Shown here: positions 34,010 through 43,221 of the stretch, piece after piece
How positions within the stretch are numbered: the stretch's first letter is position 1
Layout: the number at the start of each line of letters is the position of its first letter
Source of the DNA: Muribaculaceae bacterium
GTDB lineage: Bacteria > Bacteroidota > Bacteroidia > Bacteroidales > Muribaculaceae
Assembly: GCA_017557665.1 (NCBI GenBank)
Contig: JAFYYI010000087.1
Span: 89,540-153,539, forward strand
Length of the DNA: 64,000 nt
Direction: 5' to 3'
The notes under the pieces: model-generated
What the model was told of the DNA's origin: nothing
Seen by the model: the letters and a program-made list of their open reading frames with translations, nothing else
Database searches by the model: none
Program-made: the position numbers and the translations under genes

Positions 34010-35329
34010 TTAGTGTTTGAGTCTTGCTTTGATGGCTGCTGTGGCCTCCTCGTGGCCGGGTTTCTCGAGCAGGGCGAACATGTTCTTCTTGTAAGCCTCG
34101 ACACCAGGCTGGTCGAAGGGGTTCACGCTCAGCATATAGCCGCTCACACCGCAGGCCTTCTCAAAGAAGTAGATGAGCTGTCCCACGAAGCGCTCGGTCA
34201 TGGCGGGGATGGTGATGAGCAGGTTGGGCACGCCGCCGTCGATGTGGGCGAGTCGGGTTCCCAGTTCGGCCATCTTGTTCACGTAGTCCACGTTCTTGCC
34301 GGCAATGTAGTTCAGGCCGTCGAGGTCCTCGTCATCGCTGGGGATGATGACCTCGTGCTGCTGGTCGCCCACGCTGAGCACCGTCTCAAAGATGGTGCGC
34401 TCGCCGTCCTGGATCATCTGTCCCATGCTGTGCAGGTCGGTGGTGAAGTCCACGCTGGCGGGGAAGATTCCCTTGTGGCCCTTGCCCTCGCTCTCGCCGT
34501 AGAGCTGTTTCCACCACTCGGCCAGGAAGTGCAGGCGTGGGGTGAAGTTGGCGAGAATCTCTATCTTCTTGCCCTGCTGATACAAGGCATTGCGTGCAAT
34601 GGCATAGTTGAGCACCTGCTCGTCGCCCTGCTGTTCCATCTCGACGGCACCGGCCACGAGGGCGCGGATGTCAAATCCGGCCACGGCGATGGGCAACAGG
34701 CCCACGGGTGTGAGCACCGAGAAACGGCCGCCCACGTTGTCGGGGATGACAAAGGAGGTGTAACCCTCCTGGGTGGCCAGGCCACGCAGGGCACCACGGC
34801 GTGCATCGGTGATGGCGATGATGTTGCGGCTGGCAAACTCCTTGCCCTCCTGCTTTTCAAGCATCTCCTTGAAGAGACGGAAGGCGATGGCGGGCTCGGT
34901 CGTGGTGCCAGACTTGGAGATGACGATGATGCCGAACTTGTGGCCGCGCACCAGGTCCATCATGTCGAACAGGTAGTCCTCGCCGATGTTGCTGCCGGCA
35001 AACAGGACTTTGGGTCCGTTGGTCTGCTTGTAGGCTGCGAAGTGGTCGCTCAAGGCCTCGATGACAGCCTTACCGCCCAGGTAGCTGCCGCCGATGCCGA
35101 TGCTGATGACATACTCACACTCCTGGCGCAGTTGAGCCGCGCTCTGCTCGATGGCTTGGAACTGCTGTTCGTCGATGCTGCTGGGCAGGTGGAGCCATCC
35201 CAGGAAGTCATTGCCTGCGCCGCTGCCGCTTTCCAGTGTCTGTTTGGCGGCAAGTGCGGTTTCACGCAGTGCCTGTGTCTCCAGCCCTTCAAGGGCGTAT
35301 TTGCTGATTACTTGAATTTTATCGTTCAT
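34010..35329 (-). CDS. pgi: Glucose-6-phosphate isomerase
   Basis: 439 residues, the short bacterial type. It interconverts glucose 6-phosphate and fructose 6-phosphate. Motifs: [34 protein letters not shown] (sugar-phosphate binding), [17 protein letters not shown], and the C-terminal [14 protein letters not shown]. Length and motifs are normal. A palindromic repeat follows its stop. Confidence 0.96.
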   Translation of the reverse strand: MNDKIQVISKYALEGLETQALRETALAAKQTLESGSGAGNDFLGWLHLPSSIDEQQFQAIEQSAAQLRQECEYVISIGIGGSYLGGKAVIEALSDHFAAYKQTNGPKVLFAGSNIGEDYLFDMMDLVRGHKFGIIVISKSGTTTEPAIAFRLFKEMLEKQEGKEFASRNIIAITDARRGALRGLATQEGYTSFVIPDNVGGRFSVLTPVGLLPIAVAGFDIRALVAGAVEMEQQGDEQVLNYAIARNALYQQGKKIEILANFTPRLHFLAEWWKQLYGESEGKGHKGIFPASVDFTTDLHSMGQMIQDGERTIFETVLSVGDQQHEVIIPSDDEDLDGLNYIAGKNVDYVNKMAELGTRLAHIDGGVPNLLITIPAMTERFVGQLIYFFEKACGVSGYMLSVNPFDQPGVEAYKKNMFALLEKPGHEEATAAIKARLKH

Positions 35330-35347
35330 GTTGTTTTATTGGTTTTT

Positions 35348-35374
35348 TCTAGATAGTCTAGATAATCTAGATGG
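35348..35374 (-). repeat. Nonanucleotide array between the acetyltransferase gene and pgi
   Basis: Three units TCTAGATAG, TCTAGATAA and TCTAGATGG in a row on the plus strand; in the gene direction they read TAGANNATC. Confidence 0.7.
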
Positions 35375-35389
35375 TTTGGATTTCTGTGA

Positions 35390-36520
35390 TTAAATTTCCT
35401 TGGTGTAGGCGCGGCGGCGCTTGTGCTGGTCACGCTCGAAGTATTCCCACTGCTTGAGCACCTTGGTGTTGAGTTCCAACTCGCGGTTGCTCTCGGCATA
35501 CTTGTAGCCGTTCTCGTTGAAGCAGGGGATGAGGTCGGTGAACAACAACGAGTTCACACCCTTGTTCTGGAACTCGGGTTTGACGGCGATGAGCATCAGG
35601 TCCACCACATCGTTGTGCTTAAAGGCATGCAGCAACGGTTTCCATCCCATGGGGAACAGGCGTCCGCGGTTCTTTATGAGCGCCCTGGCCATCGAGGGAA
35701 TGGAGATGCCCACGGCGATGAGTTCACGCGTGTCCTTGTTGATGGCCATGGCGAGGTCATTCAATGGCAGGAACGGCAGGTACATCTTGATGTAGTGCTT
35801 GATCTGCTTGTCGGACAGGGGCGAATAGCCGAAGATATCGTCATAGGCCACGTTAATCAGTTTGAAGATGGCATCACCGTAGTCGTTGACGAGTTGTTTG
35901 CGGTCGGTGTACTTGATGGTCGTCAGGTTGTAGCGCTCGGCCACTAGGTTGGAAATGCGGTCCATCTTTTCGGGAATCTCCTTTGGGATGGTGATGAGCA
36001 TCTCAATCCAGTCGGCATCCTTGACAAATCCCAGGCGTTCCATGTGCTTGGGATAATAAGGATAGTTGTAGATGCCTCCGCTGGTGCCCACACGGTCGAA
36101 ACCCTCGACGAGCATGCCCTCGGGGTCCATGTCGGTGAAACTCAACGGGCCGGTGAGGTGCTCCATCCCCTTGCTTTTGCCCCAACGGGTCACAGCCTCG
36201 ATGAGCGCGTCAACGACTTCGGCGTCGTCGATGAAGTCGATGTAGCTGAAGCGGACCTCCTTCTTGTTGCTGCGCTCATTGACCACATGGTTGATGATGC
36301 CGGCGACGCGGCCCACAATCTTGCCGTCGCGGTAGGCCAGGTAATACACGGCCTCGCAGAAGTCAAAGGCCGGGTTCTTGTCGGGCCTGAGCGTGTTCAA
36401 TTCGTCCATCACCAGTGGCGGGACAAAGTACTCGCTGTCGCGGTACAGCACATCGATGGGGAAATGGACAAACTTGAGCAGGTTGCCCTTGGTGGGTTGG
36501 ATTTCTTTGATTTCAACCAT
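35390..36520 (-). CDS. YghO-like N-acetyltransferase family protein
   Basis: 376 residues. The N-terminal part shows DPEGMLVEGFDRVGTSGGIYNYPYY and the C-terminal part a GNAT-like segment DLMLIAVKPEFQNKGVNSLLF, then ESNRELELNTKVLKQWEYFE. It resembles YghO-type proteins, for which no reaction is established to my knowledge. No signal peptide or membrane helix. It lies between pgi and a 35-residue membrane protein gene; the spacer upstream is one continuous heptad array. Confidence 0.75.
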   Translation of the reverse strand: MVEIKEIQPTKGNLLKFVHFPIDVLYRDSEYFVPPLVMDELNTLRPDKNPAFDFCEAVYYLAYRDGKIVGRVAGIINHVVNERSNKKEVRFSYIDFIDDAEVVDALIEAVTRWGKSKGMEHLTGPLSFTDMDPEGMLVEGFDRVGTSGGIYNYPYYPKHMERLGFVKDADWIEMLITIPKEIPEKMDRISNLVAERYNLTTIKYTDRKQLVNDYGDAIFKLINVAYDDIFGYSPLSDKQIKHYIKMYLPFLPLNDLAMAINKDTRELIAVGISIPSMARALIKNRGRLFPMGWKPLLHAFKHNDVVDLMLIAVKPEFQNKGVNSLLFTDLIPCFNENGYKYAESNRELELNTKVLKQWEYFERDQHKRRRAYTKEI

Positions 36521-36667
36521 ATTGAGTATTTTATTTTTTTAGTTTCTGGTTTTTAGTCCCTAGTCCCTAGTTTTTAGTCCCTAGTTGCATCCACCTAACG
36601 TCTGACGTCTAACGTCTAATGTCTGAAGTCTAACGTCTAATGTCTGAAGTCTAACATCTAACGTCTA
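36521..36667 (-). repeat. Continuous 21-unit stop-codon heptad array
   Basis: The whole spacer from the stop codon of the small gene (36667) to the base before the acetyltransferase ATG (36520) is 147 nt, exactly 21 units of seven. On the minus strand most units begin TAG, some TAA or CAG (for example TAGACGT, TAGGGAC, TAAAAAC, CAGACAT); the last two before the ATG have diverged. The first unit contains the real stop codon. Confidence 0.85.
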
Positions 36668-36772
36668 CGAAAAAACGACATTATTGAGCCACCACAATAG
36701 GGCGAGCAGCGCCACCAGGATGAGGTCGAGCTTGATGAAGAACCAGAAATAATATCGTTTCTCGGGATTCAT
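36665..36772 (-). CDS. Small single-span membrane protein, 35 residues
   Basis: A short frame from ATG at 36772 to TAG at 36665-36667: MNPEKRYYFWFFIKLD, then a hydrophobic helix LILVALLALLWWL and NNVVFS. The charged head and one helix are typical of a small membrane protein. It begins 11 nt after the zinc-ribbon gene and before the acetyltransferase gene on the same strand, so it could be read from the zinc-ribbon message. No family known to me; supported by position, composition and a stop matching the phase of the array. Confidence 0.55.
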   Translation of the reverse strand: MNPEKRYYFWFFIKLDLILVALLALLWWLNNVVFS

Positions 36773-36783
36773 GCCTCTATTGA

Positions 36784-38259
36784 TCAATTGCCGCTCTTGG
36801 CCTTGTCATGAACTAGGTCGTAGTTGATGGACCCGTTAGGCGTCTTGATGTGGACGGTGTTGTCGCCACTGAAGCTGATTCCCGATGCCGAACCGTTCTT
36901 GCCGGCATAGATGGTGAAATACTTGCGCGTGCTCTTGTTGAAGCCCACAACCGAGCCTTTGGTGTCCAGGAATACCAGGTAACGGTCATTCTCGAGCTTT
37001 TCCTTGATTTCCTTCATGTTGATGATGGGCTTGTCATACTGGGTGGGCTTCATCTTCACTTCCTCACCCTCTTTGAGCTTGTCCATGTTATCGGCATTAT
37101 CGTGGTCCCACTTGGCGTCGGCGTTCTCCTCGCCCTCGAGGGATTTCTCTTCCTCTTCTTTGGCCTTGGCTTCCTCCTCGGCGTCAATCTCTTCCTGGGT
37201 GGCTACGTGGATGGCGCCGATGCGGGCTGCCTCCTGTTGCAGGAAACGACGCTCACTGGTATTAATGCTCTCGAGGGGACCGCGGCAGTAAACATACTGT
37301 CGGCCGTCGGTGCGGGCGCGGATTGTTCCGTCATAGGTGAGGGTCGTCAGGTTTTTCCCGTCAACGTCATACAAGCAGAGCGTGACGCGTCCGTTGCTTC
37401 CCTCGCCGGCACCTTTCAGGTGGTTGAGGAAACCGAAGTAGAGGTACTGCTTGCCGTTATCGGTTACTTGTCGCGGAATGTTCAGGTTGTCGGCCATCAG
37501 CGACGAGTTGTCCATGGTGATGTTACGTCCATCAAAGTATTTGGTTTGGGTCAACTCGGTCTTCCATTGAGCACCGTCTCGTGTGAGGGTGTAAACCTTG
37601 ATGAAAGGACGGTCGGTGTCATCCTTGTAGGTGACGCCGACGATGCGCTCAGGCTTGTCACCATCGGTGAACTTTACTGCGCAGCCCGTGTAGGCCTTGT
37701 CTTGGGTCATGCCATTGCGGCTCAGCTCGGCACTGAAGACCGCCATCGGGTCTTGGCTATTGTCGGCAGCGATGGCAGCACTGTCAGCGCGTTCCTGGAG
37801 GCGGTCATTCTCCTGGTTGTTGCAGTGTCTCAACATGCTCAACAACGCGATGAGAATCACCGCTGCCACAATGCCGATGATGAGGTTGCGGTTGTAGTTT
37901 GAACGTCCTCCGCCACCATTGTCGTCATCATCATCGTCATCTGGCTCGACAGGCTTGGGCTTTTCCCATGCGTTGGCTTGCCGTCTTGCGGCCTGCTGCT
38001 GTCTCTCCTGTCGCTGTTCGTTGTAAGTCCTCCCTTTGGGTGCCTGAGGACGAGCCTCCTCGGTAGCCTGGCCCTCTTGGGTGGCGGTATTCATCGCATC
38101 TTCGATGGCTTTACCGCAATGGGGGCAAAACACCGATGTTGACGGCATCGGTTGGTGGCAATAACTGCAAGTGACTTGATTATTCATCCGGTAGCCGCAG
38201 TGGTTACAAAAAACTGAACCCTCGGGCACTTCGTGTCCGCAATGTTGACATCTGATCAT
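36784..38259 (-). CDS. Double zinc-ribbon membrane protein
   Basis: 491 residues: two zinc ribbons (CQHC and CNHC near 4-22; CSYC and CPHC near 32-50), an Arg/Gln-rich then acidic linker with a run of about seven Asp, one membrane helix (about 126-143, LIIGIVAAVILIALLSML), and a large outer region with a highly charged Glu/Lys segment near 360-400. The ribbons would be cytoplasmic and the rest periplasmic. Function unknown; such proteins are common in Bacteroidales. Confidence 0.8.
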   Translation of the reverse strand: MIRCQHCGHEVPEGSVFCNHCGYRMNNQVTCSYCHQPMPSTSVFCPHCGKAIEDAMNTATQEGQATEEARPQAPKGRTYNEQRQERQQQAARRQANAWEKPKPVEPDDDDDDDNGGGGRSNYNRNLIIGIVAAVILIALLSMLRHCNNQENDRLQERADSAAIAADNSQDPMAVFSAELSRNGMTQDKAYTGCAVKFTDGDKPERIVGVTYKDDTDRPFIKVYTLTRDGAQWKTELTQTKYFDGRNITMDNSSLMADNLNIPRQVTDNGKQYLYFGFLNHLKGAGEGSNGRVTLCLYDVDGKNLTTLTYDGTIRARTDGRQYVYCRGPLESINTSERRFLQQEAARIGAIHVATQEEIDAEEEAKAKEEEEKSLEGEENADAKWDHDNADNMDKLKEGEEVKMKPTQYDKPIINMKEIKEKLENDRYLVFLDTKGSVVGFNKSTRKYFTIYAGKNGSASGISFSGDNTVHIKTPNGSINYDLVHDKAKSGN

Positions 38260-38385
38260 CGTATCTGTTTTTTAATCGTTTGGTTTAGTACTTCTTGTGG
38301 TTTCAATCAACTTGGCGACACCTCGCGAAAATGAAGTGGAATCATCTCGTCTGGTTTGTTCAAGTTTTCAACCTGCAAAAGTAAA

Positions 38386-38393
38386 CAATAATC
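38386..38393 (-). promoter_or_regulatory. -7 box upstream of the zinc-ribbon gene
   Basis: TACTTTTG on the minus strand, 126 nt before the ATG at 38259. Single element only. Confidence 0.35.
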
Positions 38394-38482
38394 TTTGATT
38401 ATTGACTTTTTTTAAGAAAAACTTTGTCATATCCATCCTGTCGGTAATGTTGTGACGCAAAATCTTGTGTCTTCATTGCCGC

Positions 38483-38517
38483 AAAAAAAAGTAGAGACGC
38501 GAAACTTGCGTCTCTAC
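38483..38517 (-). terminator. Rho-independent terminator after the frameshifted secreted gene
   Basis: On the minus strand GTAGAGACGC pairs with GCGTCTCTAC around a 7-nt loop and is followed by eight U (plus-strand A at 38483-38490). Confidence 0.88.
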
Positions 38518-38532
38518 AATTCTTCTGCAATA

Positions 38533-38560
38533 GACCTAAGGCCTAAAGCCTAAATGATTA
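38533..38560 (-). repeat. Stop-codon heptad array after the frameshifted gene
   Basis: On the minus strand, from the TAA stop: TAATCAT, TTAGGCT, TTAGGCC and TTAGGTC, four units in phase with the stop codon, then the terminator. Confidence 0.7.
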
Positions 38561-39626
38561 CTTGATCACCTTAACAGCGTTGGTGGTGCCGTCGGTGTAG
38601 GTGGTAACGACGATGGTCATGCCGTTAGCCTGGGTCATCTCCTGACCAGCCATGTTGAAGTAGCGTACGTTAGCAACGGTCTTGCCGGCGTTCATCTCGT
38701 CGATGCTGGTGGGATTCTCCTGCTTCTTGGAAACGGTTACAGCAACGGGCTCGCTCTCAACAACCTCACCATTCTCATAGGTAGCAACGGCAATTACGGT
38801 TACTACATAGTCCTCAGCCTCGCGGGCGAAGCTCTCGGGATTCTCTACCTCGTGGCGAACACCTTCCTCGTCAACGGTGAACAGAGTTACGGTGCCGTAG
38901 TCGGCAGCGCTGCCCTCGATGATACCCTCAACAACTACGTCGGCGTCGTTGGTGGCGATGGTCACTTTGGGAGCAATGGCAGTGTACTGGGGCTGAACGG
39001 CCTCCTGATAGGTGAAGGTAGCCATGGGCATGTGCACGGAGATGCCAATAGCATCGGCACCATCCTGACCACCACCGGGAATGTAGTAGTAACTGCAATT
39101 GTCGTCTGCGGCAGAACCGAAGAAGTAGGTCTGACCCCAGTCACCCTCGGTCTCGATGCAGGTTACCTCAACGACCAGGCTCTTGCCAGTGTAAGCGAAG
39201 GGCTGGTCCAGAACAAATGTAACCTCTGTGTCACCGAACTCGGGAACGCAGGTAGCAACCAGCGGTAGCACCAACAAAAGCAACAGTCTCGGTGAAACCG
39301 TTCTCGTCAATCTCCATGAGAGCCAACTGGAACTTGGCACCGTCAAAGTTGATGAAATCAGTCTCATCAGAACTGGTATAGCCACCATAGGTCTCGTAAT
39401 ACCAGTTCAGGGTGTAGAAAGTAACAGCAGTGATTTCGTCGCCTGCCATGTCGGTGAGCATGGTTGCAGGATAAACGGTCTGGGTCAAGCAACCCTCGGT
39501 GTCGGCATAAAGGCCACAGATGGGGTTCACGTTGGAATAAGACAGACCTTCACCAACGGTCAGTTCGTTGGCCTGAGCGGCAAATGCCAGAACGGCAACA
39601 GCAATCAGTGTAAAGAATTTCTTCAT
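38558..39626 (-). pseudogene. Secreted protein with type IX-like C-terminal tail, split by a frameshift
   Basis: Two overlapping frames make one protein. The first (39626 to 39231) has a signal peptide (MKKFFTLIAVAVLAFAA) and ends soon after VGATAGCY; the second (open to 38558) continues with VPEFGDTEVTFVLDQPF and ends VRYFNMAGQEMTQANG...TNAVKVIK, a pattern of type IX secretion C-terminal domains. A one-base change near 39250-39290 would join them into about 355 residues. It may be a sequencing error, a recent mutation or programmed frameshifting. A terminator and a -7 box frame the gene. Confidence 0.75.
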
Positions 39627-39696
39627 AACAAAAATGTTTTTAAAAGTTTATAGTGTGAATAATAAAGTGAGATTAATTCTATTCTCTATTAAAATG

Positions 39697-39704
39697 CAAA
39701 ATTA
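39697..39704 (-). promoter_or_regulatory. -7 box upstream of the frameshifted gene
   Basis: TAATTTTG on the minus strand, 70 nt before the ATG at 39626. Confidence 0.45.
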
Positions 39705-39813
39705 GTCACAATATGCGCTATATTGAACACCCCTTGTGGTTTTTACAAATTTTTAACAAGAGTGTAAAAATTCATTAACGAAGGGTGGTGGGTTGTATCA
39801 TAAAGAATTTGTG

Positions 39814-40752
39814 TTAATTAACGAGAGTGTAGTGCGAGGCAAGGGCTGTTAGCGCAGCTGCGGTGCGGGCGGCCAAACGGGCGTTGTTGAGTACCAGCTG
39901 GATATTGCTGGCCAGGCTGTCGCCACCGGTGAGGTCTTTGACCTTGGCGAGGAGGAATGGTGTAGTTTCCTTGCCGCGAATGCCCAGGTTGTTAGCCTCG
40001 GCGATGGCTTCGTCAATGGCACGGTTGATGACATCGGCCGGCATGGAGTACTCTTCGGGGATGGGGTTGGTGACGAGCATGCCGCCCTGTAGGCCCATAT
40101 CCATTTTGGCGAGGAAGGCAGCAGCGAGGTCCTCGGGGCTGTCGATGCGGTAGTCCACCTTGAAGCCGCTGTGTCGCGTGTAGAAGGCAGGGAGTTCCTC
40201 GGTGCCATAACCGATGACGGGCACACCCTTGGTCTCGAGGTATTCCAGGGTGAGTCCCAGGTCAAGGATGGACTTGGCCCCTGCACAGATGACCATCACA
40301 GGAGTCATAGCCAGTTCCTCGAGGTCGGCACTGATGTCCATCGTGATCTCGGCCCCACGATGCACACCGCCGATGCCGCCGGTGGCAAACACCTTGATGC
40401 CGGCCATGGCAGCGATGATCATCGTCGTGGTCACGGTGGTGGCACCATCCTCGCCACGGGCGATGAGCACGGGCAGGTCTCGGCGCGACGCCTTGGTCAC
40501 CGCTTGGCCTTTGTGGCCCAGGTATTCGATTTCGTCGGGGGTGCAGCCGGCCTTCAGTTTGCCGCCGATGATGGCGATGGTGGCTGGCACGGCACCGTTG
40601 TCACGGATGGTCTGCTCGACCTTTAATGCCGTCTCCACATTTTGGGGGTAGGGCATGCCGTGTGAGATGATGGTGGACTCGAGGGCGACCACGGGACGAC
40701 CCTCGTCGAGTGCCTGCTGCACTTCGGGTGAGATGGAAAGGTACTTGTTCAT
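39814..40752 (-). CDS. psuG: Pseudouridine-5'-phosphate glycosidase
   Basis: 312 residues. It cleaves pseudouridine 5'-phosphate reversibly to uracil and ribose 5-phosphate. Motifs: VALESTIISHGMPYPQN at the N-terminus, ATIAIIGGKLKAG, ATGGIGGVHRGAE and LGLTLEYLETKGVPVIGYG, all of the PsuG family. It follows psuK by 65 nt with a nonanucleotide array between. The pair forms the pseudouridine salvage route; no transporter gene is adjacent. Confidence 0.95.
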   Translation of the reverse strand: MNKYLSISPEVQQALDEGRPVVALESTIISHGMPYPQNVETALKVEQTIRDNGAVPATIAIIGGKLKAGCTPDEIEYLGHKGQAVTKASRRDLPVLIARGEDGATTVTTTMIIAAMAGIKVFATGGIGGVHRGAEITMDISADLEELAMTPVMVICAGAKSILDLGLTLEYLETKGVPVIGYGTEELPAFYTRHSGFKVDYRIDSPEDLAAAFLAKMDMGLQGGMLVTNPIPEEYSMPADVINRAIDEAIAEANNLGIRGKETTPFLLAKVKDLTGGDSLASNIQLVLNNARLAARTAAALTALASHYTLVN

Positions 40753-40773
40753 TTTATTTCTATTTTCGGTTGT

Positions 40774-40809
40774 TCCAGATCATCTAGACTATCTGGATGT
40801 TCTGGATTG
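40774..40809 (-). repeat. Nonanucleotide array between psuK and psuG
   Basis: Four 9-nt units (TCCAGATCA, TCTAGACTA, TCTGGATGT, TCTGGATTG) on the plus strand, the same motif as at 23471, 35348 and 45817. Confidence 0.7.
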
Positions 40810-40817
40810 TTATTCTA

Positions 40818-41711
40818 TTATAAATAATTATTGATGTCGGGGTTGACGGTCTGGAGGGAGAGAAGGGTGGCGTGGGCGGCCTTGAGACCCGTCAAGGTGC
40901 AGGCGGGGAAAGGCGTCTGGAGCAATTGGGCATGTGCCACACCGGCGATGAAGGCATCACCAGCCCCAGTGGTGTTGATGACTCTTGTGGGAATGGCATT
41001 GAAATGCTCATGCCTTGAGCCGTCACTGCAATATACCCCATCGCTGCCCAGCGTGATATAGACTTCCTCGACACCCATTGCCGTGAGGTACTCGGCGGCA
41101 GCCTTGGCGGTATCACAATGGGTCACTGCCTGTGCTTCCTGCTGATTGAGTTTCAGGGCGTGCAAGCGTTTGGCTCGGCTCTGCCGCAGCGCCTCGATGA
41201 CGCGGGTCGCCTTGGCGGTGCTCACGGCATCGATAATTAATGGAGCCGCACAGTGGTCGATGAGATACAGGAGGGTTTCGCTCGAGATATTGGTGTCGGC
41301 CACCACAAGCGCCGAGCGATTGATATCGGTGATGCGGGCCTCGATGAAGGCCGGTGTGATGCAGCCGATGATGTCGGTGTCGGCCACAGCGGCAATCATA
41401 TCGCCGGTCAAGTCATTTACACACAGGTACAGGCCGTTACGCATACCTTCGCAACGCTCGCTCAACGACAAATCCAGCCCGATGGCTTGGCATTCTCGCC
41501 AGCACATCTCGCCGAAGGTCTCACCGCCAAACGCGCTCACAAATTTCACATGATGCCCCATCAGCTGCAGGTTGTGGGCGATGTTGCGTGCCACACCGCC
41601 GCAGCCAAGGGTCACTTGTCCAGGCACCGAGTCGGCAGGGACAAACGGTGCTGTCAATGCCGCCGCGATGTCCATGTTCACGCCTCCGATAACTGTGATA
41701 TATCTGTCCAT
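40818..41711 (-). CDS. psuK: PfkB family kinase, probably pseudouridine kinase
   Basis: 297 residues of the ribokinase/PfkB fold: ITVIGGVNMDI at the start, LGCGGVARNIAHNLQLMG for substrate binding, and the ATP/anion-hole motif NTTGAGDAFIAGVAHA with the catalytic Asp. Its position before psuG makes pseudouridine the likely substrate: pseudouridine plus ATP gives pseudouridine 5'-phosphate, which PsuG cleaves. Assignment to pseudouridine rests on context. Confidence 0.88.
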   Translation of the reverse strand: MDRYITVIGGVNMDIAAALTAPFVPADSVPGQVTLGCGGVARNIAHNLQLMGHHVKFVSAFGGETFGEMCWRECQAIGLDLSLSERCEGMRNGLYLCVNDLTGDMIAAVADTDIIGCITPAFIEARITDINRSALVVADTNISSETLLYLIDHCAAPLIIDAVSTAKATRVIEALRQSRAKRLHALKLNQQEAQAVTHCDTAKAAAEYLTAMGVEEVYITLGSDGVYCSDGSRHEHFNAIPTRVINTTGAGDAFIAGVAHAQLLQTPFPACTLTGLKAAHATLLSLQTVNPDINNYL

Positions 41712-41723
41712 GTTTTTTCGGTA

Positions 41724-42662
41724 TTATTTCCCAAGCAAGAATAAAAGTGGTTTGTCAAGGCGCTTGGCCCAGCAGGTCTCGTTATGGCCATCTCCATCAA
41801 AGATGAGGCTCGTGTAGTGCTCCTTGTCCCAGCCTTTGGCGATAATGACGCTGTCGAGCCGTTCCTGATAAGGGCCATAGTCGGCGTCAAAATCCTCTGT
41901 GCCGTGATCCATGTAGATGAGGCTGCCGTTGACCTCGGGCAGTTGTTGATCCACATAGTCGCGAAAGCCTGTGGCCCACGCATCGCCTTTAAAGCCATCA
42001 GGCAAATGTGCCATCGACAGGTGAGACGAGAGGCAGGCCACGCCGCCAAACACCTGTGGGTATTCACACAGGGCATAGAGCGAAATCAAGCCGCCCATGC
42101 TGGAACCCATCATGAAGGTATGCTCACGGCTGGTCAAGGGCTTGTAGCGCTCGTCGATGAATGGCTTCAACTCCTTGATAATGAATTGTATATAGGCATC
42201 GCCGGTGAGCTTGTCGATTTTAGTTTTCTTGCGGAAGGCTTCGCCAACGTGTAGCGACGTTTTGGCAGGGAAATACTCGGTGAGGCGGTCATCGGTGTTA
42301 TAGATGCCCACGACGATACATGGCCTGATTTTTCTGGCATGGATGAGGCTGTCCATCACCTCATCGACGCGCCATTCCTGACGGTTCCACGTCGTGGTGG
42401 CATCGAACAGCATGTTGCCGTCGTGCATATAGAGCACGTCGCACGAGTCGCCCGTTTGGTAGCTCTCGGGCAGCCAGACGACGACATCCCTTGCCGGGAC
42501 AAACTGTGACTTGAACTGCGGGAATCGTTCCAGTGTGCCGCGACTGGCCGTGGGAATCGTGTTGGATGGCGGACGCATATACCATGCCGCTATTGCAATC
42601 AACAGGGCCAGGATTCCCAATACCAGCCAAGGCCATTTCTTTCTTTTCTTCTTATCTGCCAT
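41724..42662 (-). CDS. Alpha/beta hydrolase, esterase family (enterochelin-esterase type)
   Basis: 312 residues: a Lys-rich head and one membrane helix (about 10-28, LVLGILALLIAIAAWY) act as signal anchor, then the putative esterase fold. DVVVWLPESYQ, the nucleophile elbow MMGSSMGGLISLYA, an acid near YMDHGTEDFD and a histidine in FDGDGHNETCW complete a Ser/Asp/His triad. This family includes feruloyl and acetyl esterases. Substrate unknown; 12 nt upstream of psuK. Confidence 0.88.
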   Translation of the reverse strand: MADKKKRKKWPWLVLGILALLIAIAAWYMRPPSNTIPTASRGTLERFPQFKSQFVPARDVVVWLPESYQTGDSCDVLYMHDGNMLFDATTTWNRQEWRVDEVMDSLIHARKIRPCIVVGIYNTDDRLTEYFPAKTSLHVGEAFRKKTKIDKLTGDAYIQFIIKELKPFIDERYKPLTSREHTFMMGSSMGGLISLYALCEYPQVFGGVACLSSHLSMAHLPDGFKGDAWATGFRDYVDQQLPEVNGSLIYMDHGTEDFDADYGPYQERLDSVIIAKGWDKEHYTSLIFDGDGHNETCWAKRLDKPLLFLLGK

Positions 42663-42684
42663 AAAGAATCATGTTTTTCTTCGG

Positions 42685-42692
42685 CAAAGATA
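42685..42692 (-). promoter_or_regulatory. -7 box upstream of the esterase gene
   Basis: TATCTTTG on the minus strand, 22 nt before the ATG at 42662. No clear -33 element. Confidence 0.4.
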
Positions 42693-42756
42693 AGACAATT
42701 ATCTTAGAAAAGCGACTTTTGGACAATTTGAGAATGATTGTTTGTCAATCGAGAGA

Positions 42757-43032
42757 TTAGCGTTTGGTCACTTGATGGGTGGTGCGGAAAAGTGTGCCGT
42801 CATTGCCGACACCCTCGATGGTGACGATATGGGTGGTGTTGTGGGCCTCGCTGGCATTAACCGGCTGGTGAGTTGCCGCATCCACTACCCAGGCGCGCGG
42901 CCAGATGGTGTCTCCAGCCAGATAACTGCCTTGGCTGGTCATCACATGGATTTTCTCTTGAGGAACCTCCATGCGTTGCAAGTCAATCCTGGCTGAAATG
43001 GCGTTATTAGGGTTGAAGGCAAAACACTTGCC
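42757..43032 (-). pseudogene. Remnant of a large MG2-type secreted protein
   Basis: An open minus frame without its own start contains AISARIDLQRMEVPQEKIHV and GSYLAGDTIWPRAWVVDAAT. I recognise the pattern EKIHVMT.GSYLAGDTIW.RAWVVDA as the start of the first macroglobulin-like domain of very large Bacteroidales outer-membrane proteins. The sequence after PVNAS does not continue the family, and there is no signal peptide. I call it a decayed fragment; a short real gene cannot be excluded. Confidence 0.5.
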
Positions 43033-43175
43033 CTATACATTTAGACTGTTATTTGTATAAGGTTTAACAGTTTAATCTGGATTTCGTAGTCTCAGTGAGA
43101 TTGTTTTAACGAGCACGAAATGAAAAATAGTCCATTTTTTATGGCAATATGAGGTGATTTATTGTAGAGTTTGAG

Positions 43176-43183
43176 TATCTTTG
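43176..43183 (+). promoter_or_regulatory. -7 box upstream of the SDR gene
   Basis: TATCTTTG on the plus strand. It leaves 14 nt to the ATG at 43198 and 38 nt to the ATG at 43222; the latter is the more likely start. Confidence 0.5.
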
Positions 43184-43221
43184 CAGGTTAGAAACAAATG
43201 AACCCTAAAACTAAAAACGAT

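Noticed and set aside
34013..35356. 447-codon frame opposite pgi
   Set aside because: Shadow; composition artefact.
36521..36667. Possible CRISPR array
   Set aside because: Units are only 7 nt with no spacers.
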